Counted from the stretch's first letter, positions 1 through 10,181 are shown. The stretch is 64,000 nucleotides of DNA from Muribaculum intestinale (GCF_002201515.1 NZ_CP021421.1:124001-188000), one strand, 5' to 3'. Notes: generated from the sequence alone by a model not told the origin. Numbers and translations: made by a program.

Positions 1-90
1 GGTCGAAAAACCATCCTCGACACATGCCGAAAGCATGATAGCTGAGAACATGCCGACAGCCCATATATAGAGTGCGATTATTCTGTTCAT
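1..90 (-). CDS. Lipoprotein, N-terminal fragment only
   Basis: A frame opens at 90 and runs off the left edge. The 30 visible residues form a lipoprotein signal peptide: MNR start, a hydrophobic stretch and the lipobox LSAC with the cysteine at residue 23, followed by acidic residues (VED), as usual for exported Bacteroidetes lipoproteins. The mature domain is outside the window, so its function cannot be called. It lies 83 bp downstream of hisB on the same strand; I see no terminator between them, but its content does not suggest a histidine role. Confidence 0.6.
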   Translation of the reverse strand, partial: MNRIIALYIWAVGMFSAIMLSACVEDGFST

Positions 91-173
91 ATATGCATGA
101 TTAACGGCGAAAGACAGTCAAATATTGCGCATACGAATACAATTATGCCATTGATGCCACAGTCATTCTCACG

Positions 174-1322
174 TCAGAGTGTACCTTTCGACGAGGGTAA
201 GGTGAAGTGCATCGGGTCGCGGCGAACGGCCTGACGCAGCGCACGTGCGAACGCCTTGAATATACCTTCAATCTTGTGATGCTCGTTGGTGCCCTCGGCG
301 CGCACAAAGAGATTCATCCCGGCAGCGTCGCTAAGCGACTTGAAAAAATGGAAAAACATCTCGGTAGGCATATCGCCGATTTTCTCGCGATGAAATTCCG
401 TATCCCACACAATCCACGGACGACCGCCAAAATCAAGCGCGACAGTACATAGCGAATCGTCCATCGGCAGCACAAATCCGTAGCGCTCGATACCCATCTT
501 GTCGCCAAGCGCCTCGCGCAGGGTATGCCCGAGCACAATTGCAGTGTCTTCGATGGTATGGTGCTCGTCGACATGGAGATCTCCGTCGGCATGCACCTTG
601 AGGTCGAACGCGCCATGCTTGCCTATCTGCGCAAGCATATGGTCGAAAAATCCCAACCCGGTATGTATGTCCGTGTGTCCGCTCCCGTCGAGATTTACCT
701 CTACGGAAATAGTTGTCTCCGAAGTGGCGCGCGACCAGCCGGCCCTGCGCACACCACCCTGAAGTATTGCGGCAATTGAATCCCATGAGCGTGTCACAGC
801 CACTACAGTTGAATCAAGTCCCATGGATGCAATCTCATTATACAGCGCTTCGGTAGGCTCGGCCAGGAGGATGGCATTGGCACCGAGATTGCGTGCAAGC
901 ATTGCATCGGTAAGCCTGTCGCCGATTACATATGAGTCGGCGAGATTGTATCCTCCCGAAGTATACTCGCCAAGCAATGCAGTGCCGGGCTTGCGTGTCG
1001 GTGCGTTCTCCTCGGGAAAAGTGCGGTCGATGATAATATCATCAAACTTCACCCCCTCGCCGGCAAGAGCGCCAAGCATCTTGTTGTGGGCGGGCCAGAA
1101 AGTCTCCTCCGGGAAAGAGGGTGTGCCGAGGCCGTCCTGGTTTGTCACCATTACGAGCTTGTAAGGGAGGTGTCCCGCGATAAAGTGCATTGCACGTAGT
1201 GCACCGGGTACAAATTCCAGTTTTTCAAGGGAATCGACTTGATAATCCACCGGGGGCTCTACTATGAGAGTCCCGTCTCTGTCTATAAAAAGCGCACGCG
1301 GCAGTGTGTTCTCGTTGTTCAT
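174..1322 (-). CDS. hisB: HisB, bifunctional histidinol-phosphatase / imidazoleglycerol-phosphate dehydratase
   Basis: This 382-residue protein carries two histidine-biosynthesis activities: dehydration of imidazoleglycerol phosphate to imidazoleacetol phosphate and dephosphorylation of histidinol phosphate. The N-terminal HAD phosphatase domain (about 1-170) shows the nucleophile motif DRDGTL at residues 14-19. The dehydratase domain (about 195-382) shows the metal-binding clusters [15 protein letters not shown] and EHHKIEG. Length and domain order match the fused enterobacterial/Bacteroidetes form. It is the last gene of hisGDCB, 59 bp after hisC. hisA, hisF, hisH and hisI are not in the window and must lie elsewhere. 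Confidence 0.96.
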   Translation of the reverse strand: MNNENTLPRALFIDRDGTLIVEPPVDYQVDSLEKLEFVPGALRAMHFIAGHLPYKLVMVTNQDGLGTPSFPEETFWPAHNKMLGALAGEGVKFDDIIIDRTFPEENAPTRKPGTALLGEYTSGGYNLADSYVIGDRLTDAMLARNLGANAILLAEPTEALYNEIASMGLDSTVVAVTRSWDSIAAILQGGVRRAGWSRATSETTISVEVNLDGSGHTDIHTGLGFFDHMLAQIGKHGAFDLKVHADGDLHVDEHHTIEDTAIVLGHTLREALGDKMGIERYGFVLPMDDSLCTVALDFGGRPWIVWDTEFHREKIGDMPTEMFFHFFKSLSDAAGMNLFVRAEGTNEHHKIEGIFKAFARALRQAVRRDPMHFTLPSSKGTL

Positions 1323-1381
1323 TGTATCTTATGTCAGGATGAATGGAAATATACAGAATGAAGGAAATATTATAGGATTGT

Positions 1382-2419
1382 TCAGCCATGAGGGAAAGCG
1401 GCCATGGCATCAATCAGCATGGCGTTTTCATCGGGTGTGCCGACGGTAATACGCAGACATCCCTCACATAGCACCACACGCGAGCGATTGCGCACGATTA
1501 TGCCTTTGTCGCGCAACCATGCGTACAGGCCATCGGCATCGGTGGTGGCCACAAGCAGGAAGTTGGCATCAGAGGGGTATACCTCCTTAACAACAGAAAG
1601 CCGGAGAAGGGTCTCGGCAAGACGATTGCGCTCGCTGACAAGAGACCCGGCCACACGGGCCACCTCATCGGCGGCATCGAGCACTTTAAGGGCTTCGCGC
1701 TGTGTGAGGATATTTATATTATACGGATATTTGACATTGTTGAATATGCCAATGATATCGGAATGGGCATAGGCTACACCCAGACGCATTGCGGCAGCCG
1801 CCCACGCCTTTGAAAATGTCTGCATGACGATAAGCCTCGGCAGACGTCGCAGACGCGGCACCATCGACCCGATCGTCGAGAAGTCGACATAAGCCTCATC
1901 GACCACTGTTATCCCCTCAAAGCGCGAGGCTATACGCTCAAGCTGTTCAAGGGGATATGCGTTGCCTGTAGGATTGTTGGGCGAGCATATCCACAGCACC
2001 TTGGTATTTGCGTCGACAGCTGCAAAAAGAGCCTCCTCGTCAATCGAGAAGTCATCGTGCAAAAGCACGGGCCGGTATTCCACATCGTTGATGGCCGCAC
2101 ATACACTGTACATGCCATATGTCGGCTCTATAGCCACAACATTATCGACACCCGGACGGCAGAATGTGCGGTAGGTAATATCGATACACTCATCGCTCCC
2201 CACACCAAGAAATATATTGGCGACATCCACTCCGCGTATCCCGGCGAGACGGCATTTTACCTCCGTCTGCAATGGGTCAGGATAACGGTTGAGTCCTGAA
2301 ATCATGCTGTTTTCATTGGCATCGAGCCATGCACGTGCCTCGCCTGAGTATTCGTTGCGTGCACAGGTATAAGGCTGCATGGCCAATATGTTGGGACGGA
2401 CAAGCTGTTGGAGTGTCAT
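1382..2419 (-). CDS. hisC: HisC, histidinol-phosphate aminotransferase
   Basis: A PLP-dependent fold-type I aminotransferase converting imidazoleacetol phosphate and glutamate to histidinol phosphate. The frame is open from 2497, but that upstream part overlaps hisD, so I place the start at 2419 (MTLQQLVRPN), 16 bp after the hisD stop, giving 345 residues, normal for HisC. Visible family features are the SPNNPTGN substrate/PLP motif, DEAYVDF (PLP pyridine aspartate) and TFSKAW with the Schiff-base lysine. Third gene of hisGDCB. Confidence 0.95.
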   Translation of the reverse strand: MTLQQLVRPNILAMQPYTCARNEYSGEARAWLDANENSMISGLNRYPDPLQTEVKCRLAGIRGVDVANIFLGVGSDECIDITYRTFCRPGVDNVVAIEPTYGMYSVCAAINDVEYRPVLLHDDFSIDEEALFAAVDANTKVLWICSPNNPTGNAYPLEQLERIASRFEGITVVDEAYVDFSTIGSMVPRLRRLPRLIVMQTFSKAWAAAAMRLGVAYAHSDIIGIFNNVKYPYNINILTQREALKVLDAADEVARVAGSLVSERNRLAETLLRLSVVKEVYPSDANFLLVATTDADGLYAWLRDKGIIVRNRSRVVLCEGCLRITVGTPDENAMLIDAMAAFPHG

Positions 2420-2435
2420 GTATGGTTCTGTTATG

Positions 2436-3734
2436 TTATTGAAGTATCTGGTTCCCGGCCGAAGTACGCACTTTTGCAGCGAGTGCATGCGCGTCAAGGC
2501 TCTCGGCCTCGGCCATGGCGACTACGACAGGTGCAAGGGTGGCGATACCATCTGCGGTCAGCTTCTGAAAAGTGATTTTCTTCATGAAGCTATCAATATT
2601 CACGCCACTGTAGGCGCGCGCGTAACCGGATGTCGGAAGCGTGTGATTAGTGCCCGACGCATAGTCACCGGCACTCTCGGGCGACCATGGACCGATAAAT
2701 ACCGAACCGGCATTGCGCACATTTCCGCATAGACGGTCGGCGTCGCGATGATTGAGAATCAGATGCTCCGGAGCATACTGATTGCTGAACTCCATCATCT
2801 CGTCATCGTCGTGCATAAGAATGAGACGGCTGTGGTCAAGCGAGTGCAACATCATGTCGCGCCGCGGCAGAGCGTCCAGCATCTCATCTATTACGCCGGG
2901 GAGGATGTCGAGCAACTTCTCTGATGTCGTAAGCAATATCGACTGGCTGTCGGGCCCGTGCTCGGCCTGCGACAGAAAGTCGGAGGCGACAAAAGTCGGA
3001 TTGGCATTGCTGTCGGCGATGACAAGCACCTCCGAGGGCCCGGCCGGCATGTCGATAGCGCATCCGTGCAGAGTTGCCTGCTGCTTTGCTTCCATCACAT
3101 AGCGGTTGCCGGGGCCGAAAATCTTGTCGACACGCGGAATACTTTCAGTGCCGAAAGTCATGGCGGCAATGGCCTGCGCGCCCCCCGTGCGGAATATACG
3201 CCCTACCCCGGCCACTTTGGCGGCATAGAGTATGGCGAGATGTATATTACCATCCGATCCGGCAGGTGTACACAATTCTATATAGGGACAGCCGGCTATG
3301 ACGGCCGGAACCGCAAGCATCAGAACTGTGGAAAACAACGGCGAGTTGCCACCCGGTATATATAGCCCGACACGCTCTATTGCCACAGGCCGCTGCATGC
3401 ATATTACCCCCGGCTGAGTCTCGACCGTCACCGGCGAGGGTATCTCGGCACGATGGAAATCGGCGATATTCTGTGCGGCACTCTCTATAGCATGTCGAAG
3501 AGCGGGCGACAGCAATGAGGACGCACGCTCAATCTCTTCGTCGCTTACAGCGAAATCAGACAAAGAAGAGCCTGTGAACCGCAATTCATACTCACGTAGC
3601 GCCTCATCGCCACGCGAAGCCACATCGTCCATAATGGAACGGACAGTCGCAGCTACCTGCGACGCCTGTGATGCCATGGCCCTTGCGGTGAGCCGGGACC
3701 ATTCGTGCCGGTCGGGATAACGCAGTATTTCCAT
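2436..3734 (-). CDS. hisD: HisD, histidinol dehydrogenase
   Basis: Oxidises histidinol to histidine in two NAD-dependent steps. The 432 residues match the family length. Recognisable blocks are ERVGLYIPGGNSPLFST (about residues 119-135), FGPGNRYVMEAK (NAD/zinc region), DMPAGPSEVLVIAD and the C-terminal SGVNIDSFMKKITFQ. The start at 3734 lies 3 bp after the hisG stop, indicating one transcript and likely translational coupling. Confidence 0.96.
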   Translation of the reverse strand: MEILRYPDRHEWSRLTARAMASQASQVAATVRSIMDDVASRGDEALREYELRFTGSSLSDFAVSDEEIERASSLLSPALRHAIESAAQNIADFHRAEIPSPVTVETQPGVICMQRPVAIERVGLYIPGGNSPLFSTVLMLAVPAVIAGCPYIELCTPAGSDGNIHLAILYAAKVAGVGRIFRTGGAQAIAAMTFGTESIPRVDKIFGPGNRYVMEAKQQATLHGCAIDMPAGPSEVLVIADSNANPTFVASDFLSQAEHGPDSQSILLTTSEKLLDILPGVIDEMLDALPRRDMMLHSLDHSRLILMHDDDEMMEFSNQYAPEHLILNHRDADRLCGNVRNAGSVFIGPWSPESAGDYASGTNHTLPTSGYARAYSGVNIDSFMKKITFQKLTADGIATLAPVVVAMAEAESLDAHALAAKVRTSAGNQILQ

Positions 3735-3737
3735 ATC

Positions 3738-4604
3738 TCAGAGTATCATTTTCTCTATGTCGAGCGCAAGTATTCCCTCGGCTCCAGCCGATTTCAGTCG
3801 GCTTACAATCTGCCAGAACATCTTCTCGTCAAGCACCGAGTGGACAGAACACCAGTCGGCATTGGCCAAAGGCAACACAGTAGGACTCTTCATGCCGGGC
3901 AAGATAGCAAGCACCTCGTCGAGTTTCTGTCGGGGCACATTCATAAGTATGTATTTACGGCCTTCGGCAGCTTTTACTGCCTCAAATCGGAACAGCAACT
4001 CGTCAAGAATCGCGGCCTTGTCGTCTGACAATGTAACGCCCGCGCCCTTTATCAGCACAGCCTGCGACTCAACTACGGAGTGTACTTCCTCAAGATTGTT
4101 GCTGACAAGAGTTGAACCGGAAGAAACGATATCGAAAATAGCGTCGGCCAGACCGATACCGGGAGCAATCTCCACAGAGCCGCTAATGACATGAATATCC
4201 GCGCGTATACCGTTTTCGTTTAGGAATTTGCGCAGTATTACAGGATATGATGTAGCAATCCTGCGTCCGTTGAACCATTGGAGTCCATTATACTCAATAT
4301 GCTGTGGTATCGCGAGCGAAAGGCGGCAACGACTGAAACCAAGCTCCTTGACCACGTCGACAGCACTCCCCTTTTCGAGCACTTCATTGAGCCCGACAAT
4401 GCCGAGATCGGCAGTCCCGTCAGCTACAGTGCCGGGGATATCATCATCACGCAGAAACAGAAATTCAACAGGGAAATTTCGAGAGGGCACAAGCAACGTG
4501 CGCTTGACAGCTGTCAGTTTGATTCCGGCTTCGGCAAACAGCGCCATTGTCTCATCATACAGGCGACCTTTTGACTGCACGGCTATACGTAATCTCTTTT
4601 CCAT
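3738..4604 (-). CDS. hisG: HisG, ATP phosphoribosyltransferase (long form)
   Basis: Catalyses the committed step of histidine synthesis, condensing ATP with PRPP. At 288 residues it is the long, self-sufficient form: catalytic domains followed by a C-terminal ACT-like regulatory domain (about 215-288, beginning KYILMNVPRQ), so no HisZ is needed and feedback inhibition by histidine is expected from the family. Motifs include the N-terminal LRIAVQSKGRL and the phosphate-binding stretch near ISSGSTLVSN. First gene of the his operon. Confidence 0.96.
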   Translation of the reverse strand: MEKRLRIAVQSKGRLYDETMALFAEAGIKLTAVKRTLLVPSRNFPVEFLFLRDDDIPGTVADGTADLGIVGLNEVLEKGSAVDVVKELGFSRCRLSLAIPQHIEYNGLQWFNGRRIATSYPVILRKFLNENGIRADIHVISGSVEIAPGIGLADAIFDIVSSGSTLVSNNLEEVHSVVESQAVLIKGAGVTLSDDKAAILDELLFRFEAVKAAEGRKYILMNVPRQKLDEVLAILPGMKSPTVLPLANADWCSVHSVLDEKMFWQIVSRLKSAGAEGILALDIEKMIL

Positions 4605-4690
4605 ATAAATAGTATAGAATAAATAGTGTCGATTTTTATTATATAATGGTCGTACAACCCGACAATCGCGGGCAGTCTATAACCTTGATG

Positions 4691-4698
4691 CAAATTTA
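4691..4698 (-). promoter_or_regulatory. Bacteroidetes -7 box for the his operon
   Basis: On the minus strand the sequence TAAATTTG matches the Bacteroidetes -7 consensus TAnnTTTG, in the gap between the MBOAT gene and hisG. A start just downstream would give a 5' leader of about 80 nt containing a short dyad (CCCG CGATTGT CGGG). I do not see a histidine-rich leader peptide, so attenuation is not supported. Confidence 0.5.
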
Positions 4699-4751
4699 AT
4701 AATTAAATTGATATAAGCCCGTATCGATATCAATTTATTTAGGCTAAACGC

Positions 4752-6287
4752 CTAATACTGTAGATATATGAAAGGAACTATACGCGACGAGCGCACCTGT
4801 ATAATAACCAGAAGCACGATAGCGAGAATCACCGCCTGCCATATCGGCCTAAGAGCAATATAGTGGTCGCGGAGAGTATCCGACCAGCGGCGCGGTGCAA
4901 AATGCATCAGATAGCCGGCAAGCATCAGGAGCATTACAGCAAGGTATCCCTCGATGAGCTGTGGAGCCACCGACACATGGAAATTTGTGAATATCTGTCC
5001 GACCATCTGCCCGACATGCTCCATTGAGCGCGCACGGAAGAACATGAATCCGACAGCCATCAGATTGAATGTAAGGAATATATTGGCCACACGCCGCCAC
5101 CACTGGTCGCGTCTTACACCGGGAGGAGCGGGAAACGCCTTGCGCAGGGCTTTGTGTACGACCAGAAGGATACCGTTCCAGGCGCCCCAGATGATATACA
5201 TCCACGATGCTCCGTGCCACAGACCTCCGAGCAGCATCGTATTGAACTGGTTGGCATAAGAGCGCTTTACGGAGCAACGGCTGCCTCCCATAGGAATATA
5301 CAGATAATCGCGCAGCCATGTCGACAGAGATATATGCCACCGACGCCACCATTCCGTGGGACTCTGCGACTTAAACGGAGCATTGAAATTGTCCTTAAAT
5401 GAGAATCCCAGCAACAGGGCCAGTCCGATAGCCATATCCGAATAACCCGAGAAATCGCAATACAACTGTAGAGTGAACCCATATAAAGCAAGCAGATTCT
5501 CCAGACCGGTATACAAGGCTGGATTGTCAAACACACGGTCGACAAAATTGCCGCTGATATAATCGGCGACAATGACTTTTTTTATCAGGCCGCATATGAT
5601 AAGAAACAGACCGGCCCCGACCATGGCGCGTGTGGCCACCGGACGACGCTTAATCTGCGGTAACATGTCGGCTGCTCTCACAACCGGCCCGGCCAGCAAC
5701 GGAGGAAAGAATGTGAGGAAAAATATATAGTCGAGCAGATTGGTAGCGGGACGCAATGTGCCGCGGTATATATCCACGATATAGCTTATCGAGCGGAAAG
5801 TAAAAAATGATATGCCGGCAGGGAGAATTATGTCGAGGGCATCAAAATCAGTGCCACCTATCGAAGCGAATGTGGAGAATATAAGATTGAGATACTTGAA
5901 ATAAACCAGCATGCCTATATTGACTATCACATTAACGGCCACTATGCAACGACGCAAAATGCGGTTGCGCACATTGCCAAGAATGATTCCGAGCAGATAG
6001 TCGGACAGGCATACGCCAAGCAGTATGAAACAGCACTCGGCGCTTGATTTATAATAGAAATACAGCGAGAAGAGTATGATACATACCATTCTTGCTCCCG
6101 ACCATCGGCTGAGCAGCCGGTAGAGGAAGAAAAACGCCACTGCCAGCAGAAGGAACAGACCGGTATTGAATAGCAGAGGATTGACCGGATCAAAGAGCAT
6201 TACCGCACGCAGTCGCTCGGTATCTATCCACGACGATATTACTTCCCATATATGATGAAGCGGTGTGACAATCTCAAGCTGTGACAT
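4752..6287 (-). CDS. MBOAT-family membrane O-acyltransferase (AlgI/DltB type)
   Basis: A 511-residue multi-pass membrane protein. The MBOAT core is clear: WWRRWHISLSTWLRDYLYIP around residues 315-334 and the conserved histidine in GGLWHGASWMYIIWG. Family members transfer acyl, usually acetyl, groups across the membrane to exported polysaccharides. It follows two SGNH proteins on the same strand, the usual pairing for AlgI-AlgJ/X or PatA/PatB-like polysaccharide O-acetylation, so an O-acetylation role for a cell-envelope glycan is likely. The target polymer cannot be inferred. Confidence 0.9.
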   Translation of the reverse strand: MSQLEIVTPLHHIWEVISSWIDTERLRAVMLFDPVNPLLFNTGLFLLLAVAFFFLYRLLSRWSGARMVCIILFSLYFYYKSSAECCFILLGVCLSDYLLGIILGNVRNRILRRCIVAVNVIVNIGMLVYFKYLNLIFSTFASIGGTDFDALDIILPAGISFFTFRSISYIVDIYRGTLRPATNLLDYIFFLTFFPPLLAGPVVRAADMLPQIKRRPVATRAMVGAGLFLIICGLIKKVIVADYISGNFVDRVFDNPALYTGLENLLALYGFTLQLYCDFSGYSDMAIGLALLLGFSFKDNFNAPFKSQSPTEWWRRWHISLSTWLRDYLYIPMGGSRCSVKRSYANQFNTMLLGGLWHGASWMYIIWGAWNGILLVVHKALRKAFPAPPGVRRDQWWRRVANIFLTFNLMAVGFMFFRARSMEHVGQMVGQIFTNFHVSVAPQLIEGYLAVMLLMLAGYLMHFAPRRWSDTLRDHYIALRPIWQAVILAIVLLVIIQVRSSRIVPFIYLQY

Positions 6288-6330
6288 TGTTTTCGTGTAG
6301 GAGATTTATCTGTAAACTTTTTTATAAGCT

Positions 6331-7632
6331 CTACTCAGCCGAAAATGCTTTTCTCAGGGCCTCGTAAAGCAACTCGCCCTGCACACTGTAGCCTTTTGCG
6401 GAATTATGGATGCGGTCGCGGGCCATCATGCCGTCGGAAATCCATTTTGCCGACGCGCCTGCGCCTCCGGCCACTTCATAGAAATCATATGTAGGTATGC
6501 CGTGGTCACGACCGTAACGCAATATTACCTCGCGCATTGCTGATACACGCGGATTAACGGAGTAAGAGCGCACACGCCTGCGGCGTCCTTTCCTTCTCAC
6601 CATAGTAGAGCGCTGACATTCCATCGGCGTAGTGAGTAGAATCTGCGCCCCGGGACATTCCATCTGAAGATTCCTTACCATCACTCCGATGGAGCTGTAC
6701 ATCTCATCGGCTGTCATACGGCAGAATGCCTCGTTGGCGCCAAGACTTACCACAATGAGAGATGGCTCCAGAAGAGCGACACCGGAGCCGAAGCCATCTA
6801 TGCCATTATAGCTCGTATAGGCCGCTCCGTTATTACCGATAACATGGTAAAGCAAACCGCCCGGTATCTCACGTTCGAGCGACATACCGTATACAGCCTC
6901 CTCAGCAGGGAGCTCGATATCCAGACCAATAATAGACACCGGCTTGGGAAGAGTCACAACCGACATGAGTGAATCGCCATTCACCGCATCGGCCACGAAC
7001 GGTACCGAGGGTTCTATTTCCGGTTGTGCACTGTGGAAGAGCACTATTCGGTCAAATAATTGCGGAGTATCGTTACGCGACAGTGTGGACACCTCTATCA
7101 CACCTTTTCCCGACATTGGCGTGGCGGATACTCCGGTAAATCCCATACGGGTAGCCCATGGACGCTTCATAAGTTTTGACGACACCCACACCCCGTCAAT
7201 ACCCTTAAGGGCATAATCTCTCGGCTCATTTGTACCGGCCATCTTCAATGGAGTCACAAGTCCGCGTCCGGCATCGCCATATACCGACTGCAACCGGCGG
7301 CGCACAACCGAGGTCGCCATGTCAGCCTGCAGATGAGAATCGCCTATATGCACAATACTGACACGCGAGGAATCGGCATGGGCAAGCCTGTGACGCAACA
7401 CACTCCAGTCGGCGCCATTCATACGTATGGTGTCGGCGTCTCTTTTTATAAAAGACGGTATCTCGATTTTTTCCTCGTCGTCGACTGTCTGCCTGTAATC
7501 GACTTCAGGATTGATGCGGATGTCCGCATCATCGTCGGATGTCTCCGACGAGAGCTGCTGTGCGCCCCCCGGCAAATATCCGGCCGAGACTGCTACAGCC
7601 ACACATAATATATATTTAAGGATTGAGTGCAT
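6331..7632 (-). CDS. Exported SGNH/GDSL-like hydrolase or acetyltransferase partner
   Basis: 433 residues with a signal peptide (MHSILKYILCVAVAVSAG, cleavage near GGAQQ). SGNH blocks are visible: block I HIGDSHLQAD, block III SLGANEAF and block V DRIHNSAKGY with the Asp-x-x-His dyad, so a catalytic Ser-Asp-His set appears complete. The start overlaps the upstream SGNH gene by 17 nt. Next to an MBOAT gene it is more likely a periplasmic acetyl-transfer partner than a free lipase (inference). Confidence 0.82.
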   Translation of the reverse strand: MHSILKYILCVAVAVSAGYLPGGAQQLSSETSDDDADIRINPEVDYRQTVDDEEKIEIPSFIKRDADTIRMNGADWSVLRHRLAHADSSRVSIVHIGDSHLQADMATSVVRRRLQSVYGDAGRGLVTPLKMAGTNEPRDYALKGIDGVWVSSKLMKRPWATRMGFTGVSATPMSGKGVIEVSTLSRNDTPQLFDRIVLFHSAQPEIEPSVPFVADAVNGDSLMSVVTLPKPVSIIGLDIELPAEEAVYGMSLEREIPGGLLYHVIGNNGAAYTSYNGIDGFGSGVALLEPSLIVVSLGANEAFCRMTADEMYSSIGVMVRNLQMECPGAQILLTTPMECQRSTMVRRKGRRRRVRSYSVNPRVSAMREVILRYGRDHGIPTYDFYEVAGGAGASAKWISDGMMARDRIHNSAKGYSVQGELLYEALRKAFSAE

Positions 7633-9118
7633 TTTTAAGTGATTTTACAAATTCAGTTGCAAGTACCGCACCACCATGGTGATTGAGGTGGATATAGTCC
7701 TTGTTGGCACGCGGCGGTGATGCTCCTGCCCACGACACAATGGCACCGTCGCCTCCCATGGCCTCTCTGGTATCCCAAAACAGAATGCCGGTTGCGCGCG
7801 CCACCTGGCGCTGTGCATCCACCATATGTACAGCCGACGGCATAGAGCGGACTTCCGCGCCCTGTTTTTGTCCGCGGTCGCCGATACCCATAAGCATTAT
7901 CACGGCATTGGGATAACAATTACGGATATGCTCTACGACCTTGGCCATGAGTTTTCCATAGGAAGTATAATCGGTCTGGCCAGCTGACATGGCGTTGATG
8001 CCGAATTCAAGCACAATAAAGTCGTAGCCCAGGCCGGCATCGGTGAGCGCTCGGCACACTTCGGGAGAAATATCGCGAAGCGTAACTCCTGAGAAGCCGC
8101 GCGACGACATACAATCGACTGCAACGCCGCAATACGAGTCAAGCCATACACCGAGAGCGGTGACATCACTTCCTGCAGGCACACTGACTTCGAACGACCG
8201 TACTGAAGCACTGTCGACACTGAGAGTGCGGACACCTTCAGACGCATCCATCGTATGTGTATCCCAAGCACCGCCGTTTGCGCGCAACCTTACGGTGCCC
8301 CCTGCTGGGGCCCAGAATGCTATCGTAGAACGTGACCATGCCGATGCATGCGCCACCTTCTTAACACCTGAATAACTTGCGGAAGCTGCCTCTCCGGCTT
8401 TTACCACAGAATACTGCTCGCTAAGCCAAGCATACCGGCGCATAAATCCCTTGCGCCCTGCTACGCGTACATTCCACCCGCTACCGCTCTGGCGCACAGA
8501 GCGACGGAAGCCGGGAAATTCGCTATACATGTTGACATACCCCACTCCGGCGCCGCCATAGATATCCTGAAGCTGCGAACGTACATCCTGAGTAAATATG
8601 TCACCCTCTATATAGGAATCACCGACGAAGGCAACCCGCACACAGCGCTCACGACTTTGCGAAAAAGCATTGCGTAGGCGCGATATTCCTGTTCCGCCGG
8701 GGGTGTAATCTTCGATTGCGACATAGCCGTCGCGTCGCGGATCAATAGGCTGAGGCATAACAGTTGGTGCGGGAGAATTTTCCTGTACTTCTACCGAGGC
8801 CGTATCGGCGGGTAAAACCGAATCAATATACTCATCGTCGCGGATGGTCAGGGTATATGCATCAGCTGACGCGGCTTTCTCCTCGGCCTCAAGTTCGCGC
8901 TGCATGGCTGTAAGCGCACTGTCGACTGGAGCCTCATCCTCAATGATGTCGGTGCCGGCGGCACGATGCTGCTCTGACAAGATATCGTCGATTAACGAAA
9001 AATCGCGCAGAACGCCACCCGACAGTCTCCCTAAAGGCAACAGGGAGACAAGAAACACGATAGCGAGAGATACGAGCAGTATATATGACGCTCGACCAGG
9101 ATCATGAGGGAGTTTCAT
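7616..9118 (-). CDS. Membrane-anchored SGNH hydrolase-like protein
   Basis: 500 residues. An N-terminal hydrophobic segment (about residues 12-32) without a clear cleavage site suggests a signal anchor, then a low-complexity acidic linker (about 40-130), then the SGNH domain. Block I reads FVGDSYIEGD, block III EFGINAMS, block V DYIHLNHHG. The 5' end overlaps the preceding chorismate-enzyme gene by 17 nt and the 3' end overlaps the next SGNH gene by 17 nt, so the genes are tightly coupled. Likely a second periplasmic polysaccharide acetylation factor working with the MBOAT protein. Confidence 0.8.
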   Translation of the reverse strand: MKLPHDPGRASYILLVSLAIVFLVSLLPLGRLSGGVLRDFSLIDDILSEQHRAAGTDIIEDEAPVDSALTAMQRELEAEEKAASADAYTLTIRDDEYIDSVLPADTASVEVQENSPAPTVMPQPIDPRRDGYVAIEDYTPGGTGISRLRNAFSQSRERCVRVAFVGDSYIEGDIFTQDVRSQLQDIYGGAGVGYVNMYSEFPGFRRSVRQSGSGWNVRVAGRKGFMRRYAWLSEQYSVVKAGEAASASYSGVKKVAHASAWSRSTIAFWAPAGGTVRLRANGGAWDTHTMDASEGVRTLSVDSASVRSFEVSVPAGSDVTALGVWLDSYCGVAVDCMSSRGFSGVTLRDISPEVCRALTDAGLGYDFIVLEFGINAMSAGQTDYTSYGKLMAKVVEHIRNCYPNAVIMLMGIGDRGQKQGAEVRSMPSAVHMVDAQRQVARATGILFWDTREAMGGDGAIVSWAGASPPRANKDYIHLNHHGGAVLATEFVKSLKNALNP

Positions 9119-10181
9119 AGACCGGATTCGGATATGCAGATGATGGATTTATGGTATGAGCCGATATGCACCGGCGCAGGACAGCACTTTTGGCCTCGGT
9201 CTCAAGCCATTCGTCGGATGGTTGCGACAATGAAGTGATGCCGCCTCCGGCATACAGGCAATATCCTCCTTTGTGATTGAAATTCATACTGCGCAAATTG
9301 ACAAACGCACGAATGCCTGACGGAGAATTGACACCGACATATCCCCCATACAGACTGCGGTGACCCTCAAGTAAGGAAATCATATCAATGGCCTCGGCGC
9401 GAGGAGAGCCGGAAAGAGCCGGCGTAGGGCTCAATGCGTTAAGCAATGGGATAATTGGCCCGGAATAGTGTGCGGTAATGCGATGGCACAGATGGCGTAT
9501 GGAGCCGAACCGCACATCTTCGGCTCCGGATACAGCCGCCTCTATTCCTAACGAGGCGAAAACATCAAGTATGAAACGTGTCACATAGTCATGCTCCTCT
9601 ATATTTTTCTCATCCCACTCCGAAGTATTGTCGCGTAAAGTGCCGGCGAGAGCCATTGTGGTAAGGAGCGAACTGCCGGCGTCGCGGCGAATCAAGAGTT
9701 CGGGACTGGCACCAAGCCAGCACCCGGCATCAGGGGTGGCAAACATGAACCTGAATGTGTCGGGGAAAGCGGAAAAATAGTCGAAAGCCATCGAGGGCCA
9801 GTCGACAACAGCCTCCGGATCGGATATGCGACGCGCATACACAGTCTTGCCGCCGGATTGTGCCATATGGTGCGCTGCAATAGCGGATACATGCTCCTTG
9901 TACAAGCCAAACTCTGTAGAAACCGGGAATCGAATGTCTCCGACAGAGTCTACGGACATAGAATCGGTATTGTCGCAAGGAATGATAATGCGCGGAGCCT
10001 CACCTTTGTTGATAAACGGAGCATAAAAAAAGCCGAAATCATGCTCATCATCGTTAAGAGTGCCAACAGTGGCAGCTTCAAAGAAACAGTAAGGCTCATC
10101 GATTCCGGGAAATGCGTACAGAGCCATCGGAACACGGCGGCGCAATGCGTTGCCTACCGATTCTTTAAGAGGGTGTTTCAT
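9102..10181 (-). CDS. menF: Isochorismate synthase-like chorismate-utilising enzyme
   Basis: 359 residues from the start MKHPLKES at 10181; the frame is open to 10244, but that extra part has no family character. The C-terminal two thirds show the chorismate-binding fold: WLGASPELLI, ALAGTLRDN, SPTPALSGSPRAEA, SLYGGYVGV and the terminal GGGITSLSQPSDEWLETEAK. These blocks fit isochorismate synthases (MenF/EntC) of the menaquinone route better than anthranilate synthases. No men gene is adjacent; instead it leads a string of SGNH and MBOAT genes with 17-nt overlaps. The gene symbol is tentative. Confidence 0.8.
   Translation of the reverse strand: MKHPLKESVGNALRRRVPMALYAFPGIDEPYCFFEAATVGTLNDDEHDFGFFYAPFINKGEAPRIIIPCDNTDSMSVDSVGDIRFPVSTEFGLYKEHVSAIAAHHMAQSGGKTVYARRISDPEAVVDWPSMAFDYFSAFPDTFRFMFATPDAGCWLGASPELLIRRDAGSSLLTTMALAGTLRDNTSEWDEKNIEEHDYVTRFILDVFASLGIEAAVSGAEDVRFGSIRHLCHRITAHYSGPIIPLLNALSPTPALSGSPRAEAIDMISLLEGHRSLYGGYVGVNSPSGIRAFVNLRSMNFNHKGGYCLYAGGGITSLSQPSDEWLETEAKSAVLRRCISAHTINPSSAYPNPVYETPS

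Noticed and set aside
4605-4690. Histidine attenuator leader peptide before hisG
   Set aside because: No short ORF with a His-codon run is present; only a small dyad is visible.
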